Below, piece after piece: positions 45,319-53,328 of a stretch of 64,000 nt of DNA. A model generated the notes under the pieces. That model had not been told where the DNA came from. It did not search any database and saw only the letters and a list, made by a program, of their open reading frames with translations. The translations under genes and the position numbers were made by a program. Each line of letters opens with the position of its first letter. Positions within the stretch are counted from its first letter, which is position 1. The DNA comes from Pseudomonas cedrina subsp. cedrina (lineage in GTDB: Bacteria; Pseudomonadota; Gammaproteobacteria; Pseudomonadales; Pseudomonadaceae). The stretch spans positions 124,001-188,000 of the forward strand of contig NZ_MNPW01000003.1 in assembly GCF_001983175.1 (NCBI RefSeq), read 5' to 3'.

Positions 45319-46608
45319 ATGACTCAAGCAATAACAAAAACAGACACCCTGGTGGTGGGCGCCGGTCAAGCGGGCGTGGCCATGAGTGAGCATCTGAGCA
45401 AGCAAGGCGTGCCGCACCTGGTGCTGGAGCGCAGCCGCATCGCCGAGCGCTGGCGCACCGGGCGCTGGGATTCGCTGGTGGCCAACGGGCCGGCCTGGCA
45501 TGACCGGTTTCCCGGCCTGGCATTCGACACCGTCGCCCCGGATGGCTTCGCGCCCAAAGAACAGGTGGCCGATTACTTTGTAGCCTATGCCCGCAAGTTC
45601 AACGCGCCGATCCGTACCGGCGTCGAGGTGCTGTCGGTTGTACGCAATATTGGCCGTCAAGGCTTCACCGTGCACACCAGCGAAGGCGTGATTGAGGCCA
45701 ACCGCGTCGTGGCGGCGACCGGGCCGTTCCAGAAGCCGGTGATCCCGGCCATCGCGCCCACCGACACGGCGCTGCACCAGATCCATTCCGCCGACTATCG
45801 CAACCCTGCGCAACTGCCGGCCGGCGCCGTGCTGGTGGTGGGTGCGGGCTCGTCCGGTGTACAGATCGCCGATGAGTTGCAACGCTCCGGCCGCCAGGTG
45901 TACCTGTCGGTCGGTGCCCACGACCGCCCGCCACGCGCCTACCGCAACCGCGACTTCTGCTGGTGGCTCGGCGTGCTGGGCGAATGGGACCAGGCGGCGA
46001 TGAAGCCTGGCCGTGAGCACGTGACCATCGCGGTCAGCGGCGCCCACGGCGGCAAGACCATCGACTTCCGCGAGTTGGCCCAGCAAGGCATGGTCCTGGT
46101 CGGCCTCACGCAAGCGTTCAACGGCAGCGTCGCCTCGTTCCAGCCGAACCTGGTGGAAAACCTGGCGCGCGGCGATGAAAACTACCTGGCCCTGCTGGAT
46201 GCGGCGGATGCCTACATCGAGCGCAACGGCCTGGACTTGCCGCCGGAGCCCGAAGCGCGCCGTGTGTTCCCGGATGCGCAGTGCATCCAGCAGCCGATCC
46301 TGGAACTGGACCTGGCCACGGCCGGTGTCACCACCATCATCTGGGCCACCGGTTTTGCGGTGGACTACAGCTGGCTGAACGTCGCGGCCTTCGACACCGC
46401 CGGCAAGCCGCAGCACCAGCGCGGCGTGTCCAGCGAAGCGGGGATCTACTTTCTAGGCTTGCCATGGCAGTCACGTCGCGGCTCGTCGTTTATCTGGGGG
46501 GTCTGGCACGACGCCAAGTACGTGGCCGACCACATCGCCATCCAACGGCAATACCTGGAATACCGCGAACCCGCCCCGCTGGCTCACCCATCCCCTGTCA
46601 GCGCCTGA
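45319..46608 (+). CDS. Flavin-containing monooxygenase / pyridine nucleotide-disulfide oxidoreductase family
   Basis: 429 residues. FAD-binding GxGxxG at TLVVGAGQAGVAMSEHL and NADPH-binding at VLVVGAGSSGVQIADEL; the ATGPFQKPVIP and IWATGFAVDYSWL segments fit group B flavin monooxygenases. Probably oxidises a nitrogen or ring carbon of a small heterocycle (inference). AAGGACAG before ATG. First gene of FMO-RidA-DUF1028-ArgE, sharing no direct promoter with the cassette to its left. Confidence 0.82.
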   Translation: MTQAITKTDTLVVGAGQAGVAMSEHLSKQGVPHLVLERSRIAERWRTGRWDSLVANGPAWHDRFPGLAFDTVAPDGFAPKEQVADYFVAYARKFNAPIRTGVEVLSVVRNIGRQGFTVHTSEGVIEANRVVAATGPFQKPVIPAIAPTDTALHQIHSADYRNPAQLPAGAVLVVGAGSSGVQIADELQRSGRQVYLSVGAHDRPPRAYRNRDFCWWLGVLGEWDQAAMKPGREHVTIAVSGAHGGKTIDFRELAQQGMVLVGLTQAFNGSVASFQPNLVENLARGDENYLALLDAADAYIERNGLDLPPEPEARRVFPDAQCIQQPILELDLATAGVTTIIWATGFAVDYSWLNVAAFDTAGKPQHQRGVSSEAGIYFLGLPWQSRRGSSFIWGVWHDAKYVADHIAIQRQYLEYREPAPLAHPSPVSA

Positions 46609-46634
46609 TCCCTCTATTGCCGGAGTTTTTTTCG

Positions 46635-47045
46635 ATGCCTACTCACACTCGCATCCGCATGTTCAACACCAAGGTAACCTACCCCAACCAGAGCCTGGAC
46701 AACGACCTGTGCCAGGCCGTGCGCGCCGGCAACACCGTGTACGTACGCGGCCAGGTCGGCACCGATTTCGACGGTAACCTGGTCGGCCTTGGCGACCCGC
46801 GCGCCCAGGCCGAACAAGCCATGAAAAACGTCAAGCAACTGTTGGAAGAAGCCGGCAGCGACCTCAGCCATATCGTCAAGACCACCACTTACCTGATCGA
46901 CCCGCGCTACCGCGAGCCGGTGTACCAGGAAGTCGGCAAATGGCTCAAGGGCGTGTTCCCGATTTCCACCGGGCTGGTGGTGTCGGCCCTGGGCCAGCCG
47001 CAGTGGCTGATGGAAATTGATGTGATCGCCGTTATTCCCGAGTAA
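46635..47045 (+). CDS. RidA/YjgF family enamine/imine deaminase
   Basis: 136 residues. RidA fold with GNTVYVRGQVGTDFDG, AMKNVKQLLEEAGSDLSHIVK and the arginine expected near RYREPVYQEV. It removes reactive enamines or imines, here likely an intermediate of the pathway opened by the monooxygenase. ATG at 46635; 26 bp after the monooxygenase. Confidence 0.87.
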   Translation: MPTHTRIRMFNTKVTYPNQSLDNDLCQAVRAGNTVYVRGQVGTDFDGNLVGLGDPRAQAEQAMKNVKQLLEEAGSDLSHIVKTTTYLIDPRYREPVYQEVGKWLKGVFPISTGLVVSALGQPQWLMEIDVIAVIPE

Positions 47046-47055
47046 GGAGTTGCAC

Positions 47056-47733
47056 ATGACCTTTTCAATTGTCGGCCGTTGCGCCGAAACCGGCCAATTG
47101 GGCATCGCCATCAGTTCCTCGAGCATTGCCGTGGGCGCCCGTTGCCCGTGGCTGCGGCCCGGTGTGGGTGCGGTGTCGACGCAGAACATCACGCTGCCGA
47201 CGCTGGGCCCGGATGTGCTGGATTTGCTGGAACAGGGCCTCGCGCCCGCCGACGCTATCGACAAGGCCCTGACCCGCAACGGCTACAGCCAGTACCGGCA
47301 ACTGACGGCGATCGATCACTTGGGCCGCAGCGTGCATTTCAGTGGCAGCGAAACCCTCGGCACCCACAACGCGGTGTCGGGCGAACAGTGCGTGGCGGCG
47401 GGCAATATGCTTGCCGACCGCGCGGTAGTCGAGGCGATGGTCGCGGCTTTTGAAAAAGGCGAAGGCCAATTGGCGGATCGCCTGCTGGCCGCGATGCACG
47501 CCGCCATCGCCGCCGGCGGCGAAGCCGGCCCGGTGCATTCCGCCGCGCTGGTGGTGGTGGGCGAGCTGACGTGGCCGATCATCAACCTGCGCGTGGACTG
47601 GGCCGATGACCAGCCTATCCGTGAACTGCAAAAACTCTGGGACGCCTACCGCCCGCAAGTGCAGGACTACGTCGACCGCGCGCTCGCCCCGGACCGCTCG
47701 CCCGGCTACGGCGTGGCCGGAGACGAGCGATGA
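47056..47733 (+). CDS. DUF1028 family protein (Ntn-hydrolase-like)
   Basis: 225 residues. Begins MTFSIVGRCAETGQLGIAISS, where Thr2 or Ser could act as an N-terminal nucleophile; GSETLGTHNAVSGEQCVAAGNML is conserved in the family. DUF1028 often accompanies RidA and amidohydrolases in N-compound catabolism; no reaction is established. ATG preceded by AAGGAG (47044-47049). Overlaps the argE-like gene by 4 bp. Confidence 0.82.
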   Translation: MTFSIVGRCAETGQLGIAISSSSIAVGARCPWLRPGVGAVSTQNITLPTLGPDVLDLLEQGLAPADAIDKALTRNGYSQYRQLTAIDHLGRSVHFSGSETLGTHNAVSGEQCVAAGNMLADRAVVEAMVAAFEKGEGQLADRLLAAMHAAIAAGGEAGPVHSAALVVVGELTWPIINLRVDWADDQPIRELQKLWDAYRPQVQDYVDRALAPDRSPGYGVAGDER

Positions 47734-48875
47734 GCAGCAGCCGCGAACTGCTGCGCATGCTGGTGGGGTTTGACACCACCAGCCGCGAATCCAACCTGCA
47801 ATTGATCGAGTTTGTGCGCGATTATCTGGCGGAGTTCGGGGTGGCCAGCGAGTTGGTGTTCAACGCCGAACGCAGCAAGGCCAACCTGTTTGCCAGCGTG
47901 GGCCCGGTGCAGGTGCCGGGCATTGTGCTGTCGGGGCATACCGATGTGGTGCCGGTGGATGGGCAGCCGTGGACAGTGCCGCCGTTCGCACTGACCGAGC
48001 GCGACGGCAAGCTGTTCGGCCGCGGCACGGCGGACATGAAGGGCTATATCGCCTGCGTATTGGCGCTGGTGCCGGCGCTGGTTGAGGCCCCCTTGCGCAT
48101 GCCGGTGCACATCGCCCTGTCTTACGACGAAGAGGTGGGCTGCCTGGGCGTACGCTCGTTGCTCAAGGTGCTGGAAGACCGCCCCGTGAAGCCGCTGCTG
48201 TGCATCATCGGCGAACCGACCGAACTCAAGCCGGTGCTCGGCCACAAGGGCAAGTTGGCGATGCGCTGTGATGTGCAGGGCGAGGCGTGCCATTCGGCGT
48301 ATGCGCCGTATGGGGTGAATGCGATTGAACAGGCCGCAGAGTTGATTGGTGAGCTGGGACGGATCGGGCAGCGGTTGCGGCAGACTCAGGACGCACGCTT
48401 TGACCCGCCCTTCAGCACGGTGCAGACCGGCGTGATCAGCGGCGGCAAGGCACTGAATATCGTCCCCGCCGATTGCCGGTTTGATTTTGAGGTGCGCGCA
48501 TTACCGGCCCAGGACCCCGGCGCGGTGGCGGACGAACTGAAGGCCTACGCCGAGCAGCACGTGCTGCCGCGCATGCGGGCGGTGAGTGCGCAGAGCGCGA
48601 TTCGTTTTACCGAGTTGTCGGCGTATCCCGGGTTGGTTACGGATGAGCGCAGCCAGGCGGCGGAGTTGATCGCAGCGTTTTGCGGCTCGCGGGCATTCGG
48701 CACGGTGGCGTTTGGCACTGAAGGCGGGTTGTTCGATGCGGTGGGCATTCCCACGGTGGTGTGCGGGCCGGGCAGCATGGATCAGGGGCATAAGCCGGAT
48801 GAGTTTGTGGAACTGGAGCAGTTGGCGGGGTGTGATGCGATGTTGCGGCGGATGCTGGATTGGGTTCGCGCCTGA
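47730..48875 (+). CDS. ArgE-type M20 deacylase (acetylornithine deacetylase family)
   Basis: 381 residues, M20 metallopeptidase family. Metal site: LSGHTDVVPVDG (His, Asp), GRGTADMKGY, SYDEEVGCLG (catalytic Glu-Glu) and GPGSMDQGHKPDEFVE near the end. It hydrolyses an N-acyl bond. Because it ends a RidA/DUF1028 set beside a permease, it more likely acts in catabolism than in arginine synthesis. GC is slightly lower in its second half. Confidence 0.85.
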   Translation: MSSSRELLRMLVGFDTTSRESNLQLIEFVRDYLAEFGVASELVFNAERSKANLFASVGPVQVPGIVLSGHTDVVPVDGQPWTVPPFALTERDGKLFGRGTADMKGYIACVLALVPALVEAPLRMPVHIALSYDEEVGCLGVRSLLKVLEDRPVKPLLCIIGEPTELKPVLGHKGKLAMRCDVQGEACHSAYAPYGVNAIEQAAELIGELGRIGQRLRQTQDARFDPPFSTVQTGVISGGKALNIVPADCRFDFEVRALPAQDPGAVADELKAYAEQHVLPRMRAVSAQSAIRFTELSAYPGLVTDERSQAAELIAAFCGSRAFGTVAFGTEGGLFDAVGIPTVVCGPGSMDQGHKPDEFVELEQLAGCDAMLRRMLDWVRA

Positions 48876-48890
48876 ACTGAACACTTAACC

Positions 48891-48981
48891 TGTGGGAGCC
48901 GGGCTTGCCCGCGATGGCGGTGGGTCAGTTGCCAAAGAGGTTGACTGATACGCCGCCATCGCAGGCAAGCCAGCTCCCACA
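48891..48981. repeat. REP-type palindrome after the ArgE-like gene
   Basis: Arms TGTGGGAGCCGGGCTTGCC...GGCAAGCCAGCTCCCACA with an inner GCGATGGCGG/CCGCCATCGC pair. Lies between the convergent deacylase and LysR genes. Confidence 0.75.
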
Positions 48982-49017
48982 GATGATCTTTATTGGCTGT
49001 GCGATTGCATTCCAGCC

Positions 49018-49929
49018 TCAGCCCAGCAGGCGGGCCAGCTCTTCGCGGCAATAATCCACAAACAATTGCACCGGCTTGGTCAGCGGCGCACGCCGCAGCC
49101 AGACCGCCGACAAGCCTGAACCGGTCACGGTCTCGGCCAACGGCACACACACCACTGTCTGCCCATCATAGGTGTACTCGCTGAACGGCTTGGTCACCAA
49201 AATCGAGAACCCGAACCCGCGCCCCACCATCCCTCGCACCATCTCGATCGACGGCGAGCTGAACACAATGTTCGGCGTCAACCCACGCTCTTCAAAGATG
49301 CTCACGAAGTAAGTCCGGCTGGGCAGCACATCCAGCAAAATCATCGGTTCCAGCACCAGGTCCGCCAAGGACACTTTGGCTTGCTGCGCAAAGCGGTGGT
49401 CCGCCGGCAGCAACGCGTAAGGCTGCTGCGGCGGCATCAACGGCGTGGTCTCGATGGTGCCGCCCAGGTCGTGCTCGAACAGCATCGCCACATCGATGCT
49501 GCCCGCCGTCAGCGCCTGCACCAGTTCCTGCTGCTCGCCATCGCGAATACGGATCTCCACACCCGGCCAGCGCGCCTTGAAGCCGGCGATCAAACGCGGC
49601 AGGTACAACGGCGCGACCGTCTCAAAGCAGCCGATATCGATCTGCCCCGCCACCACGTCATTGTCCGCCAGGGCATTTTGTTCGAATTCATGGGCGACCC
49701 GCAGCAGCTCCAGCGCCTTGCGATAGAACCGCGCGCCGCTGGGCGTCAGCGAGACACCCTGGGCGTGATGGCGGATAAACAGTTGCACGCCAAAGCTGTC
49801 CTCCAACTGCTTGATGGCCGTGGACACCGACGGCTGCGCGATATACAGCTTGCGCGAGGCCTCGGCGACGCTGCCGCACTCGGCCGTGGTGACGAAATAT
49901 CTGAGTTGGCGCAGGTTGTAGGCAGCCAT
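49018..49929 (-). CDS. LysR-family transcriptional regulator
   Basis: 303 residues. HTH at the N-terminus (LRQLRYFVTTAECGSVAEASR, QPSVSTAIKQLEDSFGVQLFIRH) and the inducer-binding domain after residue 90 (DVVAGQIDIGCFETVAPLYL). ATG 49929 gives the standard MAAYNLRQLRYF start. It is divergent from the NCS1 permease over 249 bp and likely controls it and the FMO-RidA-DUF1028-ArgE genes. Confidence 0.88.
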   Translation of the reverse strand: MAAYNLRQLRYFVTTAECGSVAEASRKLYIAQPSVSTAIKQLEDSFGVQLFIRHHAQGVSLTPSGARFYRKALELLRVAHEFEQNALADNDVVAGQIDIGCFETVAPLYLPRLIAGFKARWPGVEIRIRDGEQQELVQALTAGSIDVAMLFEHDLGGTIETTPLMPPQQPYALLPADHRFAQQAKVSLADLVLEPMILLDVLPSRTYFVSIFEERGLTPNIVFSSPSIEMVRGMVGRGFGFSILVTKPFSEYTYDGQTVVCVPLAETVTGSGLSAVWLRRAPLTKPVQLFVDYCREELARLLG

Positions 49930-50178
49930 CAAGGTCTCCGTAAACGCGGGAATTCGCCCCATGCCGGTGCGAAAAACGCCGACTTCTTTTATCAATTCAG
50001 GCCCCTGCAACATACCGGAGCAAAAACTCGGACGAGCGATATTTTTTAAGGTCTGTAGCAACAAACTTACTAATTTACCTGCCCGCGTCCATTGCAGATG
50101 ATCGCTGCAACAACAAAGCGTCGCCCACGCGCCGCACAGCGAAGTACGTCCACGTACTCACTTGCCTTGGAGCTCGTC

Positions 50179-51594
50179 ATGGTTACCACTGCAACATCCT
50201 CCGCCCCGCTCATCGAAAAACACACCATCGGCTACGTGCCCCCGGAAGATCGTCATGGAAAGGTCAGAGACCTGTTCACCCTGTGGTTCGGCGGCAACAT
50301 CGCGCCGTTGCCGATCGTCACTGGCGCGCTGGGTGTGCAACTGTTCCACCTCAACCTGATCTGGGGCATCGTCGCCATCCTCGTCGGCCACCTGGTCGGC
50401 GGCGTGCTGATGGCGCTGCACTCGGCCCAGGGCCCGCAGATGGGCATCCCGCAAATGATCCAGAGCCGCGCGCAGTTCGGCTCACTCGGTGCGTTGCTGG
50501 TGGTGGTGATCGCCGGCGTCATGTACATCGGCTTCTTCGCTTCCAACATAGTACTGGCGGGTAAATCCCTGCACGGCGTGGTCGATGCAGTCCCCGTGCC
50601 GGTGGGCATCGTGATCGGCGCGATCGGCTCCGGGATCATCGGCATCATCGGCTACCGCTTTATCCACGTGCTCAACCGCATCGGCACCTGGGTGCTGGGC
50701 GCGGGGATCGTGCTGGGGTTTGGCTACATCTTCACCCACGTACAGACCACCGACTTCCTGACGCGCGGCAGCTTCAACATCTCCGGGTGGCTGGCGACGG
50801 TTTCCCTGGCCGCGCTGTGGCAGATCGCATTCGCGCCCTACGTTTCCGACTACTCGCGTTACCTGCCCGCCGACGTACCCGTCGCGTCGACCTTTTGGAC
50901 CACCTACCTCGGCTCGGCCCTGGGCTCGAGCCTATCGTTCATCTTCGGCGCCGTCGCCGTGCTCGCCACGCCGGTGGGCATGGATACCATGGAAGCGGTC
51001 AAGCTCGCCACCGGCGCGATCGGGCCGTTGATGCTGGTGCTGTTCCTGCTCAGCGTGATCAGCCACAACGCCCTCAACCTGTACGGCGCGGTGCTGTCGA
51101 TCATCACCCTGGTGCAGACCTTTGCGTACCGCTGGATTCCCACGGCGAAAAGCCGCGCGGTCATCTCGATCATCGTGCTGGCGGCCTGCGCGGTGGCGGC
51201 GGTGTTCGCTTCCAAAGACTTCATTGGCCACTTTGTCGACATGGTACTGGTGCTGCTCGTGGTGCTGGTGCCGTGGACGGCGATCAACCTGATCGACTTC
51301 TATGTGATCCATAAGGGCCAGTACGACATCGCCTCGATATTCCGCGTGGATGGTGGGATCTACGGCCGCTACAACCCGCAGGCCTTGTTGGCGTACGCGA
51401 TGGGGATCGCGGTGCAGATTCCGTTCATGAACACGCCGCTGTATGTGGGGCCGATTTCGGAGCACATCAACGGCGCGGACCTGTCGTGGGTGGTGGGGTT
51501 GGTGGTGACGTCGCCGTTGTATTTCTGGTTGGCGAGTCGGGACAGTGCGTATAAGCGTCGGATGGAGGGAGGGAAGTTGGTGGGTGGGGTTTGA
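50179..51594 (+). CDS. NCS1-family permease (cytosine/purine/hydantoin type)
   Basis: 471 residues, 12 membrane helices. NCS1 signatures: LWFGGNIAPLPIVTGALGV in helix 1, FASNIVLAGKS and APYVSDYSRYLPAD. It imports nucleobases, hydantoins, allantoin or related N-heterocycles. ATG 50179 chosen (MVTTATSSAPLIEKHTIGY). It probably supplies the substrate for the FMO-RidA-DUF1028-ArgE enzymes. Confidence 0.87.
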   Translation: MVTTATSSAPLIEKHTIGYVPPEDRHGKVRDLFTLWFGGNIAPLPIVTGALGVQLFHLNLIWGIVAILVGHLVGGVLMALHSAQGPQMGIPQMIQSRAQFGSLGALLVVVIAGVMYIGFFASNIVLAGKSLHGVVDAVPVPVGIVIGAIGSGIIGIIGYRFIHVLNRIGTWVLGAGIVLGFGYIFTHVQTTDFLTRGSFNISGWLATVSLAALWQIAFAPYVSDYSRYLPADVPVASTFWTTYLGSALGSSLSFIFGAVAVLATPVGMDTMEAVKLATGAIGPLMLVLFLLSVISHNALNLYGAVLSIITLVQTFAYRWIPTAKSRAVISIIVLAACAVAAVFASKDFIGHFVDMVLVLLVVLVPWTAINLIDFYVIHKGQYDIASIFRVDGGIYGRYNPQALLAYAMGIAVQIPFMNTPLYVGPISEHINGADLSWVVGLVVTSPLYFWLASRDSAYKRRMEGGKLVGGV

Positions 51595-51684
51595 TACATC
51601 CTCTCGGTTGCGCCTGTGCGAAGGTCACTTTATAGTTCGCCGCGTCGCTGGCATTGGCCGGCGATGGGGTTTCGCAGCCCTCAA

Positions 51685-51880
51685 GACTATTACCAGTACC
51701 GTCAAACATGACGCAGCAGATTCCCAGCTGCCTCTCGTTTTATGGCGGTTGTGCGTGGGAGACCTTATGGTCTGCCGGGTTATGGTAATAGTCCCCCGGT
51801 CTGCGAACCCGCGCACAGCTGCCACCCATTTGTTTCGCAGCAAAGGTGGCAATTTTTCTTCTTTAAGGACTATTACCATG
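51685..51880 (+). promoter_or_regulatory. Leader of the DUF6124 gene with start-site pairing element
   Basis: ATGGTAATAGTCC (51782-51794) is the exact reverse complement of 51867-51879, covering the GGAC ribosome site and most of the start codon of the DUF6124 gene. It lies in the loop of a short stem (CCGGG 51775-51779 / CCCGG 51795-51799). A further copy, GACTATTACCA at 51685-51695, could compete for the same segment, allowing an on/off RNA switch. The 90 bp after the permease (51595-51684) hold no gene. Confidence 0.55.
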
Positions 51881-52171
51881 ACAACTCAACACCCGCCCCG
51901 CCGCTTTACCCCCATGTCCCAAACCGCAACCGACTACCCCGTGTTGCTGATCGACAGCGACGCACCGCTCGGCGAGTTGCACGCCTGCGCCAGCGAGCGC
52001 TTGAACGCCGCCTTGGCCTATCTGCACCTGATGGCCTGTTCCAACGTGTCCGACTATGCCGAGCACGACATCAATACCGTCGCCAACACCGCCCGGATCA
52101 TGGTGCAGGATGTGGCGGATGTGTTTGCCGTGATCGAGCGGCGGGGGTTTGGTTCGCCTGCTGTGATCTGA
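51878..52171 (+). CDS. DUF6124 (formerly DUF3077) family protein
   Basis: 97 residues, small alpha-helical protein (LGELHACASERLNAALAYLHLMAC, NTARIMVQDVADVFAVIERR). A Pseudomonas-specific, multi-copy family without known function. Ribosome site AAGGAC. Expression is probably limited by the pairing leader. A terminator follows at 52192. Confidence 0.8.
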   Translation: MTTQHPPRRFTPMSQTATDYPVLLIDSDAPLGELHACASERLNAALAYLHLMACSNVSDYAEHDINTVANTARIMVQDVADVFAVIERRGFGSPAVI

Positions 52172-52191
52172 TGTGATGTGAGCTGTGAGAG

Positions 52192-52213
52192 AACCCGCTT
52201 AGGCGGGTTTTCT
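52192..52213 (+). terminator. Rho-independent terminator after the DUF6124 gene
   Basis: AACCCGC-TTAG-GCGGGTT is a perfect 7-bp stem with a 4-nt loop, followed by TTCT. It starts 21 bp after the stop codon. Confidence 0.75.
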
Positions 52214-52690
52214 GGTTTCCGGGGGGCTGAAAATTGCGGATTAACCGGGGAATTTAGGGCGTCTTTGCGGCCGCCTTCGCAGCCTCGCTAAAGCTCGACA
52301 GCTCCCACATTTGATCTTCATGGCTGCCGAAATGTTAGCCATAGCTCAGATTCCTGTGGGAGCTCCAGGCCTCGCTGTTCTGGCAGGTTTATGTATCGAG
52401 ACGTTTGTAGCGTCATGCGCAGCTCAAGGCGCCAATGTATTTCAACAAGCAAAAACCTGAGGTGCGTCTTCGCTATCTGACAGCCCGTCTGCGCTTACAC
52501 AACAAAGATCAAAGACAGGCCTGACAGCCACGCAAGCGTTTCTGTGAATGCAGTGCGAGGCGGTTTTAAGCGGTTACATACGCTTGAATCCGCCTGATTG
52601 ATATGGCCCAGAAGGCCGCTGTAGCCTGCGATGCGCCCCGTCAGTTCAGGCTCCGGCGGGCGCCTATTTATCCATCAGAGAGGTAACGCC
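52214..52690. other. Intergenic stretch between the DUF6124 terminator and a small ORF
   Basis: 477 bp without a supported gene. It contains the inverted single unit of the 155-bp array element (52270-52375), then an AT-richer stretch (about 52380-52630) with no recognised motif, and GAGAGG just before the next start. Confidence 0.5.
52270..52375 (-). repeat. Single inverted copy of the 155-bp array element
   Basis: Read on the minus strand it gives the linker CAGCCATGAAGATCAAATG followed by TGGGAGCTGTCGAGCTTTAG, the same order as in the array at 37686-38260. The distal arm is truncated and changed. Confidence 0.75.
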
Positions 52691-52930
52691 ATGTCTTCAG
52701 TCACCGGTTTCAACCCCCACCTGTCCGCGTATCAAGCATTTGCAACCCGCATCGATAACGACCGGCCACGCCACAACCCGCTGGATCACACCGCAGGCGA
52801 TGATGCCGAAGTCTTCGACCCCAATACGCAAAGCTGGCAACCCACCCAGGCCGCGGGTAATGGCCGATCTACCGCCCTCGGCGATCCTTACCGCGAGGCG
52901 ATAGATGTCGAGATGAGGCATCCCTATTAA
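52691..52930 (+). CDS. Small hypothetical protein
   Basis: 79 residues (MSSVTGFNPHLSAYQAF...). Hydrophilic, rich in Asp, Asn and Pro (DNDRPRHNPLDHTAGDDAE); looks disordered. GAGAGG lies 7 nt before the ATG. The last 62 bp overlap the DUF488 frame from the other side. Not recognised. Confidence 0.5.
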   Translation: MSSVTGFNPHLSAYQAFATRIDNDRPRHNPLDHTAGDDAEVFDPNTQSWQPTQAAGNGRSTALGDPYREAIDVEMRHPY

Positions 52931-53327
52931 CTCGGGAAATCCCCCTGATAACACACCGGCGAACTGCCCGCTGCACGCCGATCCAGCTCTGCTCCAACCA
53001 CTGCGCCAGCACCACCGCGTTGTTGGCTTGTGGGTCATGGGCGGCATAAATCAGCGTGAGCGTGCCGGCCTCGGCGAGGTCCAGCAGTTTCCACCAGTGG
53101 GCTGGCTGGGCGCTCAGCTCCTGGCGGTAGGCGCGGGTGAACTGTGCAAAGTTCAATGCGCCCGACTTGAATGCCTTGCGCAGTTCGGTGGATGGCGCGA
53201 CGTCCTTGACCCATTCATCCAGCACCAAGGCGTCCTTGCGGCAGTTACGCGGCCACAGGCGGTCGACCAGGATGCGTTTGCCGTCGTCCGGGCTGGCAGG
53301 GTCGTAGGCCCGTTTGCATTGGATCAT
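52869..53327 (-). CDS. DUF488 family protein
   Basis: 152 residues. DUF488 core: KRILVDRLWPRNCRKDALVLDEWVKDVAPS, ELRKAF and LTLIYAAHD. The usual length is about 120, so the last ~30 residues (Arg-rich) are an extension overlapping a small gene. Function not established. One bp after the TPM-domain gene, so co-transcribed with it. Confidence 0.8.
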   Translation of the reverse strand: MIQCKRAYDPASPDDGKRILVDRLWPRNCRKDALVLDEWVKDVAPSTELRKAFKSGALNFAQFTRAYRQELSAQPAHWWKLLDLAEAGTLTLIYAAHDPQANNAVVLAQWLEQSWIGVQRAVRRCVIRGISRVNRDASSRHLSPRGKDRRGR

Positions 53328-53328
53328 G

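Noticed and set aside
47730-48875. Calling the M20 enzyme argE of arginine synthesis
   Set aside because: Context is a RidA/DUF1028 catabolic set and other M20 deacylases share these motifs; only the family is safe.
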